Assembly: GCA_963749515.1 (NCBI GenBank)
Contig: CAVVMR010000009.1
Span: forward strand, 62,001 to 126,000
Length of the DNA stretch: 64,000 nt
From: Gaiellasilicea sp963749515
GTDB taxonomy: Bacteria > Actinomycetota > Thermoleophilia > Gaiellales > Gaiellaceae
Direction: 5' to 3'
In this document: in pieces, positions 56,087 through 64,000 of the stretch
How positions within the stretch are numbered: position 1 is the stretch's first letter
Layout: every line of letters starts with the position of its first letter
Notes under the pieces: model-generated
What the model was told of the DNA's origin: nothing
Databases searched by the model: none
What the model saw: the letters and a program-made list of their open reading frames with translations, nothing else
Position numbers and translations under genes: made by a program

Positions 56087-56818
56087 CTAGTCGGTCGCCG
56101 CGTCGCCGGGACGCGGCTCGAGCACACCCGACTCGGGCACGCCGACAGGCACGGGAGCGAGCGGCCGCAGGTAGAGCCGGTCGAAGAGCAGCGCGGCGAC
56201 CACAGCGCCGACGCTTGGCCCGACGATGTAGACCCAGAAGTCGTCCCAGACATTCTGGACGAGCTCGGGGCCGAGCGCGCGGGCCGGGTTCAGCGCCGCG
56301 CCCGTCAGCGGGCCGGCTGCGAGGACACCGATCGTGATCGTGAGCCCGATCGCCAGGCCCGAGATCGACTTGAACGCGCCACCCGGGTCAACGGCCGTGG
56401 CGAAGATGACCCAGACCAAGAGGAAGGTCATGATCGCCTCGAGCAGCAGGCCCGAGCCAGTGCCGATCGTCGCGTTCAGGACGGGCACGCCGGAGTCCAG
56501 GTTCGTCTCGTCGGGGAACGTCGCCCGCAGGGCGAGTGCCCCGAGTACGGCCCCGGCGAGCTGCGAGATCCAGTAGACGCCGGCAAGGGTGGGTGCGATC
56601 CGGCGCGTGACGAGGAAGCCGAGGGTGACCGCGGGGTTGAAGTGCCCACCGGAGATGTGCCCGACGGCGGAGGCCATGATCGCGATCGCGAGCCCGTGCG
56701 CGAGCGCGACGCCGAGGATGCCGCTGGACGCGAACATGATCGACCCCATGCCGACGAAGATCAGCGTGAACGTGCCGATCAGCTCCGCGATGCCGCGGCG
56801 AAGGGGGTCGTACTCCAC
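56087..56818 (-). CDS. aqpZ: MIP-family channel (aquaporin)
   Basis: 243 residues with six membrane helices and both NPA half-helices: GGHFNPAVTLG and GAALNPARALGP. The Arg after the second NPA (NPARALGP) is the selectivity-filter Arg. Other landmarks are LIGTFTLIFVGMGSIM in helix 1 and ISGLAIGLTITIGVLAAGPLTG. The residues favour a water channel over a glycerol facilitator. The C-terminus is a short Pro-rich tail. The GTG start encodes MEYDPLRRGIAE. Confidence 0.93.
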   Translation of the reverse strand: MEYDPLRRGIAELIGTFTLIFVGMGSIMFASSGILGVALAHGLAIAIMASAVGHISGGHFNPAVTLGFLVTRRIAPTLAGVYWISQLAGAVLGALALRATFPDETNLDSGVPVLNATIGTGSGLLLEAIMTFLLVWVIFATAVDPGGAFKSISGLAIGLTITIGVLAAGPLTGAALNPARALGPELVQNVWDDFWVYIVGPSVGAVVAALLFDRLYLRPLAPVPVGVPESGVLEPRPGDAATD

Positions 56819-56876
56819 GCCGCGAGGGTACGGATGAGGTCGGACGGAACGAGGCCCGGTTCGCTAACGTAGAAAG

Positions 56877-57062
56877 ATGGCGGGCGATGCCAGTTCAGAA
56901 AACGCCCAGCGGACGAGCTGCCCTCACTGCCGAAAGCCCTTGACGGGAGAGCTGATCGCCGGTGGGGTCGAGCGCCACCGTGGCTTCAAGTGCCCGCACT
57001 GCAAGCTCTTCGTCCCGGAGAGCCGGGTCGAAGACACACCGCTCAGTCCGAACCGCGACTGA
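56877..57062 (+). CDS. Small zinc-ribbon protein
   Basis: 61 residues with two CPHC knuckles (TSCPHCRKPL and FKCPHCKLF) 23 residues apart, which should bind one zinc. The linker is GELIAGGVERHRG. AGAAAG is close to the ATG. Function unknown; such ribbons often act as nucleic-acid or protein interaction modules. It ends 3 bases before the sigma factor gene on the other strand. Confidence 0.75.
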   Translation: MAGDASSENAQRTSCPHCRKPLTGELIAGGVERHRGFKCPHCKLFVPESRVEDTPLSPNRD

Positions 57063-57065
57063 TCG

Positions 57066-58163
57066 CTACATGCAGTTCTTCAACGCCTGAGCCTCTGGGA
57101 GGCCCTCGAGCTTCTTGAGCGTGTTGTTCTCGATCTGACGAATGCGCTCACGCGTGACCCCGAACGCCCGCCCGACCTCCTCGAGCGTGTAGGGCTGCGC
57201 GCCGGAGAGCCCGAAGCGGAGCTCGATCACCCGCCGCTCCCGCTCGGGCAGCGCCATCAACGCATGCTCGACGTCCTCGCGGCGCAGTGAGAGCGATGCG
57301 GTGTCGAACGGGGATTCGGCCGAGTCGTCCGGAACGAAGTCGCCGAGAGAGCTCTCCTCCTCCTCGCCGATCGGCTTCTCGAGCGAGACCGGCAGTTGGG
57401 CCATGCGCAGGATCTCCCGTACCTCGTCGGTCGTGATCTCGAGCTCCTCGGCGATCTCCTCGGGCCTGGGCTCCCGCCCGAGCCGCTGGACGAGCTGCCG
57501 CTCGATGTGCACGACCTTGTTCAGCTTCTCGACCATGTGCACCGGGATCCGGATCGTGCGCGCCTTGTCCGCGATCGCGCGCGTGACCGCCTGCCGGATC
57601 CACCACGTGGCGTAGGTGGAGAACTTGAAGCCCTTGCGATAGTCGAACTTCTCGACAGCACGGATCAGGCCGAGCGATCCTTCCTGGATCAGGTCGAGGA
57701 ACGACAGCCCGCGGCCGAGGTAACCCTTCGCGATCGAGACGACGAGACGCAGGTTCGCCTCCGTCATCTGCGTCTTCGCCGCCATGTCGCCGCGCTCGAT
57801 CCGCTTGGCCAGATAGATCTCCTGGTCGGCGGTGAGCAGCGGCACCTTGCCGATCTCGCGCAGGTAGAGGCGAAGCGAGTCGAGCGAGGGCTCCACCGTC
57901 AGGTCGAGCTTCGGCGCCGACTTCTCGTCCTCGGCGAGCGCCGGCTGCTCGTGTGGCGGCGACTTGTACTGCTCGCCCTCCACGAGCTCGATCGAATGAT
58001 CGATCAGATAGGTGTAGAAGTCCTCGATCTGCTCCTTCGTCAGGTCGACCTCCTCGAGGCCGGCGACGATCTCGTCGTAGGTGAGGAACCCTTTTTCCTG
58101 ACCGTGCTGGACGAGCTTGTGAAGCTCCTCGACCTCTGGGAGAGCGATATCGACGGTGAGCAC
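57066..58163 (-). CDS. rpoD: Principal-type RNA polymerase sigma-70 factor
   Basis: 365 residues from GTG 58163. Region 1.1 (about 8-60: LVQHGQEKGFLTYDEIVAGL), region 1.2 (SLRLYLREIGKVPLL), region 2 with the -10 binding helices (NLRLVVSIAKGYLGRGLSFLDLIQEGSLGLIRAVEKFDYRKGFKFSTYATWWIRQA, in parts), region 3 and region 4 with the -35 HTH (TLEEVGRAFGVTRERIRQIENNTLKKL, in part) are all present. The complete region 1.1 and 2.4 argue for the housekeeping sigma, or a very close group 2 relative. The acidic spacer between 1.1 and 1.2 is short. Confidence 0.95.
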   Translation of the reverse strand: MLTVDIALPEVEELHKLVQHGQEKGFLTYDEIVAGLEEVDLTKEQIEDFYTYLIDHSIELVEGEQYKSPPHEQPALAEDEKSAPKLDLTVEPSLDSLRLYLREIGKVPLLTADQEIYLAKRIERGDMAAKTQMTEANLRLVVSIAKGYLGRGLSFLDLIQEGSLGLIRAVEKFDYRKGFKFSTYATWWIRQAVTRAIADKARTIRIPVHMVEKLNKVVHIERQLVQRLGREPRPEEIAEELEITTDEVREILRMAQLPVSLEKPIGEEEESSLGDFVPDDSAESPFDTASLSLRREDVEHALMALPERERRVIELRFGLSGAQPYTLEEVGRAFGVTRERIRQIENNTLKKLEGLPEAQALKNCM

Positions 58164-58303
58164 GTGACCTCGGCTTTCTCGCGCGGGTGGACGGGGCGGC
58201 CTTACGAGCTACCTAGACGCACGAAGAGCCGGCTCGCGGTGCTCCGGCTCTGACCATCGGTCGGGATACTACAACGGATTTCAGATTTCGTGGGAGCCGG
58301 ATT

Positions 58304-59191
58304 TCAACCGGCCGTAGACGACCTGGCCACAAGCTCGCCGACGACATCGCGGAGCGAGTTCACGAGCGGCTCGATGCCCAGCTCACCGGTCTCGAAGCCG
58401 AGACGGCCGAGCACCTCCGCGAGCGCGGGGCGCATCGCACGCATGTTCCCGTCCTCCACCTTCAGCGCAAGCCCGACCCCGCCCGGACCGCACGCGCAGA
58501 GCAATCCCTCCGCCCCACCCTTCGCCGTCCAGCCCTCGAGCTCGCGCATCAGCAGGCTGTCGGCGGCGACCGGGCCGCGGATCAGATCCGGGTGCGCGCG
58601 CATCGCCGCGGCCACCTCTGCGCCGCCCTCGATCTCCTCGAAGCGAGAGAACATCAGCGCCATCCGCTCGAGCGGCAGGGCAAAGGTGAGCACGCCGCAG
58701 CCGTCGATCGCGGTCGGGATCTCCTCCGGCTCGGCGTCCGCCGCGACGGCGACCTCGTGCAGGCAGCCGTGCTGGACCGGGTGCGTCGCGAGCCGGTAGC
58801 CGCCACTGGCCCAGCCCTTCGTGCGGCAGAGCGCGAGCATCCCCGCGTGCTTGCCCGAGCAGTTGTGCTGCAGGGGGGTCGGTTCGGGGCCGCACTCGAG
58901 CTCGTCCTCGCCGGCCGGCGCCTTTGCAAGCAGGCTCCGCACGGCGACGAGCTGCTCGGGCGAGGCGAGATGTGACGCGGAGGCGATCGCGATCTCCTCG
59001 GTGGTCAGGTCGTCGCGCGCGCGGACGAGCGGAAGCGCCTGGAAGGGCTTCGCCGAGGACCGCAGATAGGCGACGAGCCCGGGATCGCCGGCCTCCTCGA
59101 TCACCTCGCCGTCGCGCACCACGACCGCGTGCACGACGTGGACCGCCTCGACGACGTCGCCCCGCCGCACGATCACCTCGATCGGATCCAT
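58304..59191 (-). CDS. Asparaginase family (type II thermolabile / Rhizobium-type)
   Basis: 295 residues of the PF06089 asparaginase group, unrelated to EcAII: VIVRRGDVVEAVHVVHAVVV, YLRSSAKPFQALPLV, ASASHLASPEQL, LQHNCSGKHAGMLALCRTKGW, TAIDGCGVLTFALPL and the C-terminal ALAEVLGRLG (motifs shown in part). The SSAKPFQ Ser-Lys and the NCSGKHAG motif with Cys-Lys are the conserved active-site elements; relatives hydrolyse L-asparagine to aspartate and ammonia. It is upstream of rpoD on the same strand, and divergent from an ArsR-type gene. Confidence 0.88.
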   Translation of the reverse strand: MDPIEVIVRRGDVVEAVHVVHAVVVRDGEVIEEAGDPGLVAYLRSSAKPFQALPLVRARDDLTTEEIAIASASHLASPEQLVAVRSLLAKAPAGEDELECGPEPTPLQHNCSGKHAGMLALCRTKGWASGGYRLATHPVQHGCLHEVAVAADAEPEEIPTAIDGCGVLTFALPLERMALMFSRFEEIEGGAEVAAAMRAHPDLIRGPVAADSLLMRELEGWTAKGGAEGLLCACGPGGVGLALKVEDGNMRAMRPALAEVLGRLGFETGELGIEPLVNSLRDVVGELVARSSTAG

Positions 59192-59207
59192 CGCGGGAGT
59201 CTATGTT

Positions 59208-59237
59208 TTGACAAATGGGCGGCTATTGCCGTATGGT
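59208..59237 (+). promoter_or_regulatory. Sigma-70 promoter for the HTH-MFS operon (leaderless)
   Basis: TTGACA (59208-59213, perfect -35) is followed after 18 bp by TATGGT (59232-59237). A transcript starting about 7 bases later would begin at or within one to two bases of the GTG at 59246, so the mRNA is probably leaderless. No ribosome site precedes that GTG. Confidence 0.7.
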
Positions 59238-59245
59238 CGGGAATA

Positions 59246-59794
59246 GTGGCCCATTCGCTGCTCCCTCTCGACTATGACGCGGCGGACACGCTCGTCGTCT
59301 CCGAGCCCGCCCAGCTTCGGGCACTGAGCGACGAGGTGCGAGGCCGCATCATCGCACTCCTGCGCGAGCGGGCGGCCTCGGCGAGCGAGCTGGCGGGGCT
59401 CCTCGACATGCCCAAGGGCACCGTCGGCCACCATCTCAAGGTGCTCGAGCGGGCGGGCCTCGTCCACGTCGTTCGCACCAGGCGGGTGCGTGCGGTGACC
59501 GAGAAGTACTACGGCCGAGTCGCGCGGCTCTTCCTCTACAAGAGCTGCGACGAGAACGCCGACGAGCTCCTGCACGGCGTCGGCGCGATCTCGCTTCGCA
59601 TTGCGGCCGCGGAGGTCGCCACAGCGCCGGAGGTCGCGATGCACGCGTTGCTGCGGGTCCGTCTCGCCCCGGCCGCGGCCAAGCGCTTCAACCGCCGGCT
59701 CGACAAGCTCGTGGAGGACGCGCGCTCCGCCGAGTCCCCCGACGGCGATGACTGGGGCCTCGCGGCCGCCTTCTACCGCTCGACACCGAGTTGA
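59246..59794 (+). CDS. ArsR-like winged-helix transcriptional regulator
   Basis: 182 residues from GTG 59246. The HTH (about 20-90) reads QLRALSDEVRGRIIALLRERAASASELAGLL then MPKGTVGHHLKVLERAGLVHVVRTRRVRAVTEKYYGRVA (in parts), typical of HTH_20/ArsR regulators. The helical C-terminal half (about 100-180) is longer than in simple ArsR proteins and may bind a ligand. Its stop overlaps the MFS start (TGATG), so it is the likely regulator of the transporter. Confidence 0.9.
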   Translation: MAHSLLPLDYDAADTLVVSEPAQLRALSDEVRGRIIALLRERAASASELAGLLDMPKGTVGHHLKVLERAGLVHVVRTRRVRAVTEKYYGRVARLFLYKSCDENADELLHGVGAISLRIAAAEVATAPEVAMHALLRVRLAPAAAKRFNRRLDKLVEDARSAESPDGDDWGLAAAFYRSTPS

Positions 59795-61128
59795 TGCGGA
59801 GGTTCCTGCCCGGCGGCCTCTGGCGGCACCGCGACTTCCGCAATCTCTGGGCGGCGGAGACGATCAGTCAGTTCGGGTCGCAGGTCGACGATCTCGCGCT
59901 CGGTCTGGTCGCGATCATCGTTCTCGACGCGACCGCCTTCGAAGTAGCGGTGTACGGCACGCTCAACTTCCTCCCGTTCATCCTGTTCACGCTTCCCGCC
60001 GGCGTCTGGGTCGATCGCCTTCCGCGCAAGCCGATCCTCGTCATCGGCGACCTGGGACGCTTCGTGGTGCTCATGACGATCCCGATCGCGTACGTCGCGG
60101 ACGTCCTGACGCTGTGGCAGCTGTACGTCGTCGCGTTCCTGACCGGTGTCTTCACCGTCTTCTTCGACGTCGCGTACCAGTCGTACCTGCCGTCGCTCGT
60201 CGACCGCGACCAGATCGGCGAGGGCAACTCGAAGCTCGAGATCAGCCGCTCGACCGCACAGCTCGCCGGGCCCGGGCTCGGCGGCGTGCTCGTGGAGCTC
60301 ATCACCGCCCCGTATGCCGTGCTGGTCGACGCCTTCAGCTTTCTCGCGTCGGGGACGTTCCTGCTGCGGATCCGGAAACGCGAAGAGCCTCTGAGAGCGC
60401 CGACGGCCACCGAGCCGAAGCGGAGCCTGTGGTCAGAGCTGAAGGAAGGCCTGCGATTCGTCCTCGGCAATCCCAACCTCAGGGCTCAAGCCGGGTGCAC
60501 CGCCACGTCGAATCTGTTCTTCAGCGTCACGTTCTCCATCTTCCTCGTCTACCTCGTGCGTGAGGTGGACCTGACGCCTGGAGTGATCGGGGTCTTGCTG
60601 TCGGTCGGGAGCGTCGGCTCTCTCATCGCAGCCTTCACCACGACCCGGATCTCGACACGCTTCGGTATCGGCCCGACGACGATCGTGGTGACGTTCCTGA
60701 ACCTGCCGGCAATGCTCCTGATCGCACTCGCTCCGGTCAGCTTTCCCATCCCGTTCATCGTGGCCGGGGGAGTCGTGCTCGGCTTCGTGATCGTCGTCTA
60801 CAACATCACCCAGGTCAGCTACCGACAGGCCATCTGCCCGCCGCGCCTGCAGGGACGGATGAACTCCGTGATGCGCTTCATCGTCTGGGGAACGATCCCG
60901 ATCGGCACGCTCCTGGGCGGCACGCTGGGCTCGACGATCGGACTTCGCGAGACACTCGTGGTCGGTGCGGTCGGAAGCGGCTCCTCGTTCCTGTGGATCC
61001 TCTTCTCGCCTCAACGCCACCTGCGCGAGATGCCCGAGCCGATCGAGGATGAGCCGCGGACGACGGAGCTCGGGGCCTCACTGCCGGGAGTCGCCGATCC
61101 GCTCTCACCCGTGGACGAACCGGTCTGA
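59794..61128 (+). CDS. MFS transporter (macrolide-efflux/enterobactin-exporter type)
   Basis: 444 residues from ATG 59794, translationally coupled to the regulator. Twelve membrane helices; N-terminal FRNLWAAETISQFGSQVDDLAL is the MFS_3 hallmark. WVDRLPRKPILVIGDLGRF contains the loop 2-3 motif A, and GEGNSKLEISRSTAQLAGPGLGGVL the helix 5 region. Relatives export antibiotics or siderophores by proton antiport. The C-terminus is a 40-residue acidic tail in the cytosol. Substrate unknown. Confidence 0.92.
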   Translation: MRRFLPGGLWRHRDFRNLWAAETISQFGSQVDDLALGLVAIIVLDATAFEVAVYGTLNFLPFILFTLPAGVWVDRLPRKPILVIGDLGRFVVLMTIPIAYVADVLTLWQLYVVAFLTGVFTVFFDVAYQSYLPSLVDRDQIGEGNSKLEISRSTAQLAGPGLGGVLVELITAPYAVLVDAFSFLASGTFLLRIRKREEPLRAPTATEPKRSLWSELKEGLRFVLGNPNLRAQAGCTATSNLFFSVTFSIFLVYLVREVDLTPGVIGVLLSVGSVGSLIAAFTTTRISTRFGIGPTTIVVTFLNLPAMLLIALAPVSFPIPFIVAGGVVLGFVIVVYNITQVSYRQAICPPRLQGRMNSVMRFIVWGTIPIGTLLGGTLGSTIGLRETLVVGAVGSGSSFLWILFSPQRHLREMPEPIEDEPRTTELGASLPGVADPLSPVDEPV

Positions 61129-61155
61129 GCTTCTCCGTAGAGCACAATTCAGGTC

Positions 61156-61983
61156 ATGCCCGAGCTACCCGAGGTCGAGGCCTGGATACGCGAGCTCGAC
61201 CCGCTCGTCTCACGCTCGCCGATCCTGCAGGCCGGTCCCGCCCACATCGCCACGCTGAAGACGTTCGACCCGCCGCTGCGGGAGCTCGACGGACGCCGCT
61301 TCGAGGGTGCCCGGCGCCGCGGCAAGTGGCTCCTGTTCCCGACGACGGACGGCGAGCTGCAGCTGCGGATCCACCTGATGAGCGCCGGCCGGATCCGGCA
61401 TCAGGCAGCGGGGAAGAAGGGCCCGAAGATGCCGGCATTCCGCCTGCGCTTCGAGGACGGAGGCGAGCTGATCCTGACCGAGGGAGGCCCCAAGAAGCGC
61501 GCCGGGGTCTGGCTCGAGACGCCGCAGCAGACCGAGGCGGAGCTGGCGCACATCGGGCCGGAGGCACTCGGCCTCGGCGCGGACCGGCTACGCGAGATCC
61601 TCGCCGGCGACAACCGGAGGCTGCACTCGCTGCTACGCGATCAGCGGGCGCTCGCAGGGATCGGCCGCGCGCACGCCAACGAGATCCTGAATCGCGCGGA
61701 GCTCTCGCCCTTTGCGCTCTCAAGCAAGCTCGGCGACGAGGAGATCGAGCGCCTCGCAAGCGCGATCGAAGAGGACCTGACCCGCGCGCTCGAGCTGCGT
61801 GAGGCGGGCAAGGGCGACAAGGACGTCTATCTCGTCCATCGCCACCTCGGCGAGCCCTGCCCGCGCTGCGGCGAGCCGCTCCGGCAGGTCGACTACGAGG
61901 AGCACACGGTCTTCTACTGCGCGAGCTGCCAGACGGGCGGGCGAGTGCTCAAGGACCGCCGGATGTCGCGGCTACTGCGGTAG
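61156..61983 (+). CDS. Fpg/Nei-family DNA glycosylase/AP lyase
   Basis: 275 residues. The mature N-terminus PELPEVE supplies the catalytic Pro and Glu, and RRRGKWLLF the conserved Lys. The H2TH domain is at about 140-220 (LRDQRALAGIGRAHANEILNRAELSPF, in part). The C-terminal zinc finger is CPRCGEPL...VFYCASCQTGG. At the zinc-finger arginine that normally inserts into DNA (RxTxxC), this protein has EHTVFYC, so the Arg is apparently replaced by His. That makes its lesion specificity doubtful. AGGTC precedes the ATG. Confidence 0.9.
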   Translation: MPELPEVEAWIRELDPLVSRSPILQAGPAHIATLKTFDPPLRELDGRRFEGARRRGKWLLFPTTDGELQLRIHLMSAGRIRHQAAGKKGPKMPAFRLRFEDGGELILTEGGPKKRAGVWLETPQQTEAELAHIGPEALGLGADRLREILAGDNRRLHSLLRDQRALAGIGRAHANEILNRAELSPFALSSKLGDEEIERLASAIEEDLTRALELREAGKGDKDVYLVHRHLGEPCPRCGEPLRQVDYEEHTVFYCASCQTGGRVLKDRRMSRLLR

Positions 61984-62560
61984 GCAGCATGACGGTCAAC
62001 CGCTCCCCGTCGACGGCGGCCTCGCCGCCGAGCGCGCGGATCAGCATTACCGCGACCGCCGCGCCCAAATCCCGCTGCTCCTCGCCGAGGACGATCGGAG
62101 CGGCGTCCTCGGTGATCGGCTCGAAGATCACCTGCGGCCCGTCGACCGTCACAGCCACCTCGACGCCGCCGTGCCTGGCCGCAGCCAGCTGGAGCGCCGC
62201 GAGCGAGCGCTCGACCGCATCGGGCTCGACGATCACGGTCGCGCCGGTGCCGGTCGACCCCGTTGGCGCCAGCTCGAATGAGTCCGCCTCGCGCGTCACG
62301 GGCTCGTAGCGGCCGCCCTCGATCCGGGCCGCCGCAGACAGGAGCTCGAGCAGGACCGCTAGCTCCTCGGAGGCGCTGTCGATGAGGCCCAGATAGCGCT
62401 TCAGCTTCTCCTCCTCGAGATCGTCGAGGCGGACCATCGTCTTCGCGAACCCCTGCACCGTTGCGAGCGGTGTGCGGAGGTCGTGACAGGCGAGAGAGAC
62501 GAGACGTGCGAAATCGGCGTCCAGAGCGCTGCTAGCGTAGCCACATGACGGAGATCTCAA
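61949..62560 (-). CDS. Short histidine-kinase-like protein with degenerate ATPase domain
   Basis: 203 residues from TTG 62560 (G-rich sequence upstream; 16-base overlap with the divergent folE2 start). The HisKA helix with H-box LACHDLRTPLATVQGF and a second helix (LDDLEEEKLKRYLGLIDSASEELAVLLELL, in part) are intact. The remaining 110 residues have a HATPase-like strand order (ATVIVEPDAVERSLAALQLAAARHG, GAAVAVMLIRALGG), but no N-box Asn, DxGxG or GxGxG. ATP binding is therefore unlikely; it may act as a phosphotransfer or dimerisation partner. Its 3' end overlaps the glycosylase gene by 35 bases. Confidence 0.75.
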   Translation of the reverse strand: MRSPSCGYASSALDADFARLVSLACHDLRTPLATVQGFAKTMVRLDDLEEEKLKRYLGLIDSASEELAVLLELLSAAARIEGGRYEPVTREADSFELAPTGSTGTGATVIVEPDAVERSLAALQLAAARHGGVEVAVTVDGPQVIFEPITEDAAPIVLGEEQRDLGAAVAVMLIRALGGEAAVDGERLTVMLPTAVAATSGGP

Positions 62561-63510
62561 GCGCCACCCACGATCTCCAGGCCTCGACGCCGGAGGTGCG
62601 GCTGTCGCTGACCCGCGCCGGCGTCACGGGCGTCCAGAAGGCGGTCCGGGTGAGTCACGAGGGGCACCAGACGGTGATGGCGGCCGAGATCGAGTGCACC
62701 GTGGATCTCTCGCACAGCCAGAAGGGCGTCCACATGTCCCGTTTCGCCGAGCTCTTCGAGGAGGCGATCGAGGCAGTCGTCGGCACGGAGGCACTCCATA
62801 TCGAATCGCTCGCCGAGCACATTGCGCAGCACATCGTCGGGCGCCAGAGCGCACTCCGCGCGGAAGCGCGGATCACGGCGCGCTGGCCCGTGCGCCGGAC
62901 GACGCCGGTGAGCAAGCTCTCGACGCAGGAGATGGTCTCGCTCGTCGGCATCGCAGCGGCGACAGCGGACGGGGTGCGCCGGGTGGTCGGCGTCGAGGCG
63001 ACCGGGATCAACGCCTGCCCCTGCGCGCAGGGCCTGGTTCGCGGCCGCGCCGCCGAGCGCCTCGCCGAGGCGGGCTACGAGGACGTCGACCGGATCCTCG
63101 ACCTCGTTCCGCTCGCGACGCACAACCAGCGCGGCAAGGGCTCGCTCTACGTCGGGACCGAGCGCCAGCTGGACGCCAACGACCTGGTGACGATCGTCCA
63201 GGCCTCGATGAGCGCGCCGATCTACGAGCTGCTGAAGCGGCCGGACGAGCTGTTCGTCGTCGAGCACGCCCACCTGCAGCCGCGCTTCGTCGAGGACTCG
63301 GTGCGGCTTTCGCTCAAGGGCGCTCTCGACGCGATGCCGGAGCTCGCGGACGGCGACTTCCTCTTCGCGCGCCAGCTCAACTACGAGACGATCCACGCGC
63401 ACGACGTCCTCGCCGAGCGAGAGGGCACGGTCGGTGAGCTGCGGGCCGAGCTCGACTCGGGCACGCCGCCGGCGCAGCACACCTCGCTCGCCGACTGGCT
63501 CCGCAGCTAG
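62545..63510 (+). CDS. folE2: GTP cyclohydrolase I, FolE2/MptA type
   Basis: 321 residues. COG1469 signatures: HTVMAAEIECTVDLSHSQKGVHMSRF (as QTVMAAEIECTVDL then KGVHMSRFAE), GVEATGINACPCAQ with the metal-binding Cys, ATHNQRGKGSL and VEHAHLQPRFVEDSVR. It opens GTP to dihydroneopterin triphosphate or its cyclic phosphate for folate or other pterins. This form works with metals other than zinc, useful under zinc limitation. The ATG lacks a strong ribosome site. It supplies the folate used by the C1 enzymes elsewhere, but there is no local operon link. Confidence 0.94.
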   Translation: MTEISSATHDLQASTPEVRLSLTRAGVTGVQKAVRVSHEGHQTVMAAEIECTVDLSHSQKGVHMSRFAELFEEAIEAVVGTEALHIESLAEHIAQHIVGRQSALRAEARITARWPVRRTTPVSKLSTQEMVSLVGIAAATADGVRRVVGVEATGINACPCAQGLVRGRAAERLAEAGYEDVDRILDLVPLATHNQRGKGSLYVGTERQLDANDLVTIVQASMSAPIYELLKRPDELFVVEHAHLQPRFVEDSVRLSLKGALDAMPELADGDFLFARQLNYETIHAHDVLAEREGTVGELRAELDSGTPPAQHTSLADWLRS

Positions 63511-64000
63511 CTGACTACCTTCGCGCGGCGGAGCCGGAAGCGGCTCTCGGTTCCGGCTCGCAGGCGGCCGATGTTCGGCCGGTGGAGCAGGACGACCGCG
63601 ACGGCGGCGCCCACTCCGAAGACGACGATCGGCCACGGCTCGCCGAGCACGACGGCCAGGATCGGCAAGGAGATCGCCGCCACCATCGAGGCCAGCGAGG
63701 CGTAGCGGACGAGGAGAAAGACAACGATCCAGACCGCGACCCCCATCAGGCCGAGGAGCGGGGCCGCGCCGAGAAACGCGCCACCCCCGGTCGCCACGGT
63801 CTTGCCGCCCTTCTGGAAGCGGAGGAAGAGCGGCCGCCAGTGGCCGAGCATCGCCACCCCGCCCGCGAGCACGGCAGTCAGCTCACCGACGAGGAGCGAG
63901 CCGACAAGCGCCGGCACGAAGCCCTTCGCCACGTCGAGCAGCACGATCGGGATCCCGTACCAGCGTCCGTAGGTCCGCCAGACGTTCGTCGCGCCGATGT
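63507..64000 (-). CDS. plsY: Glycerol-3-phosphate acyltransferase PlsY (5' end outside window)
   Basis: The frame is open to the right edge and ends at 63507, giving about 163 residues of a usual 200. IGATNVWRTYGRWYGIPIVLLDVAKGF (in part) is PlsY motif 2 region, GHWRPLFLRFQKGGKTVATGGG is motif 3, and RYASLASMVAA follows, with the late TM helix and RLRAGTE tail. PlsY transfers acyl from acyl-phosphate to sn-glycerol 3-phosphate at the membrane. Its stop overlaps the folE2 stop by 4 bases on the opposite strand. Confidence 0.93.
   Translation of the reverse strand, partial: IGATNVWRTYGRWYGIPIVLLDVAKGFVPALVGSLLVGELTAVLAGGVAMLGHWRPLFLRFQKGGKTVATGGGAFLGAAPLLGLMGVAVWIVVFLLVRYASLASMVAAISLPILAVVLGEPWPIVVFGVGAAVAVVLLHRPNIGRLRAGTESRFRLRRAKVVS

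Noticed and set aside
1..64000. Defence systems, toxin-antitoxin pairs, secretion systems or CRISPR in the window
   Set aside because: Scanning all intact genes shows none with the relevant domains; the mobile signals are limited to decayed integrases.

Overview
High-GC (roughly 65-70%) soil-type actinobacterial chromosome. Gene families and codon use suggest the Thermoleophilia (Gaiellales/Solirubrobacterales). Pointers are the paired LtrA proteins, CxxxxxxC Ig-like wall repeats, many small DHFR-like, VOC and SRPBCC proteins, an L-arabinose operon and a LigM-type O-demethylase. The taxonomic call is an inference; no rRNA gene is present.

Bases 1-8.3 kb look like an old, decaying genomic island. 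They hold two frame-broken tyrosine-integrase remnants, fragments of an SRPBCC gene, a winged-helix regulator and an anti-sigma factor. The right edge is a 3' piece of tRNA-Thr(GGT) without its 5' half. Inside this debris sit two intact, parallel regulatory modules. Each has a TetR-family paralogue divergent from signalling genes: STAS protein plus double-GAF histidine kinase in one, receiver protein plus ECF sigma factor in the other. The same palindromic operator lies in both divergent promoters. This is the best candidate here for an undescribed circuit.

8.3-19.4 kb: LanC-like protein, secreted proteins, a VanY-VanR-VanS-like set, an HD-GYP/LuxR regulator, and a run of small stress or detoxification type enzymes (cupin, two DHFR-like, glycolipid-binding, NIPSNAP). 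19.4-24.6 kb: three exported surface or polysaccharide proteins (six-repeat Ig-like, clan-A glycosidase, glycine-rich beta-helix). 24.6-28.4 kb: hydrolase, LtrA, GNAT and a double VOC protein.

28.4-38.7 kb: an L-arabinose locus. A LacI regulator is divergent from a sugar ABC transporter followed by araA-araD-araB, a secreted aldose 1-epimerase and an aldo/keto reductase. The promoter carries a 15-bp periodic repeat. 38.7-43.1 kb: methyltransferase and a secreted glucodextranase-like GH15 enzyme. 43.1-49.5 kb: a likely methoxy-aromatic (lignin) C1 locus with LigM-like demethylase and methylenetetrahydrofolate reductase divergently paired, next to a GST, an acyl-CoA ligase and a citrate-lyase-like enzyme. 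49.5-56.8 kb: regulators, an ArsR gene with no NTG start, SRPBCC/DHFR partners, a frame-broken epimerase, lysozyme-like, rhodanese, second LtrA, dioxygenase-like protein and aquaporin. 56.8-64 kb: housekeeping genes including the principal sigma factor, asparaginase, ArsR-MFS pair, Fpg/Nei glycosylase, FolE2 and PlsY (cut by the window end).
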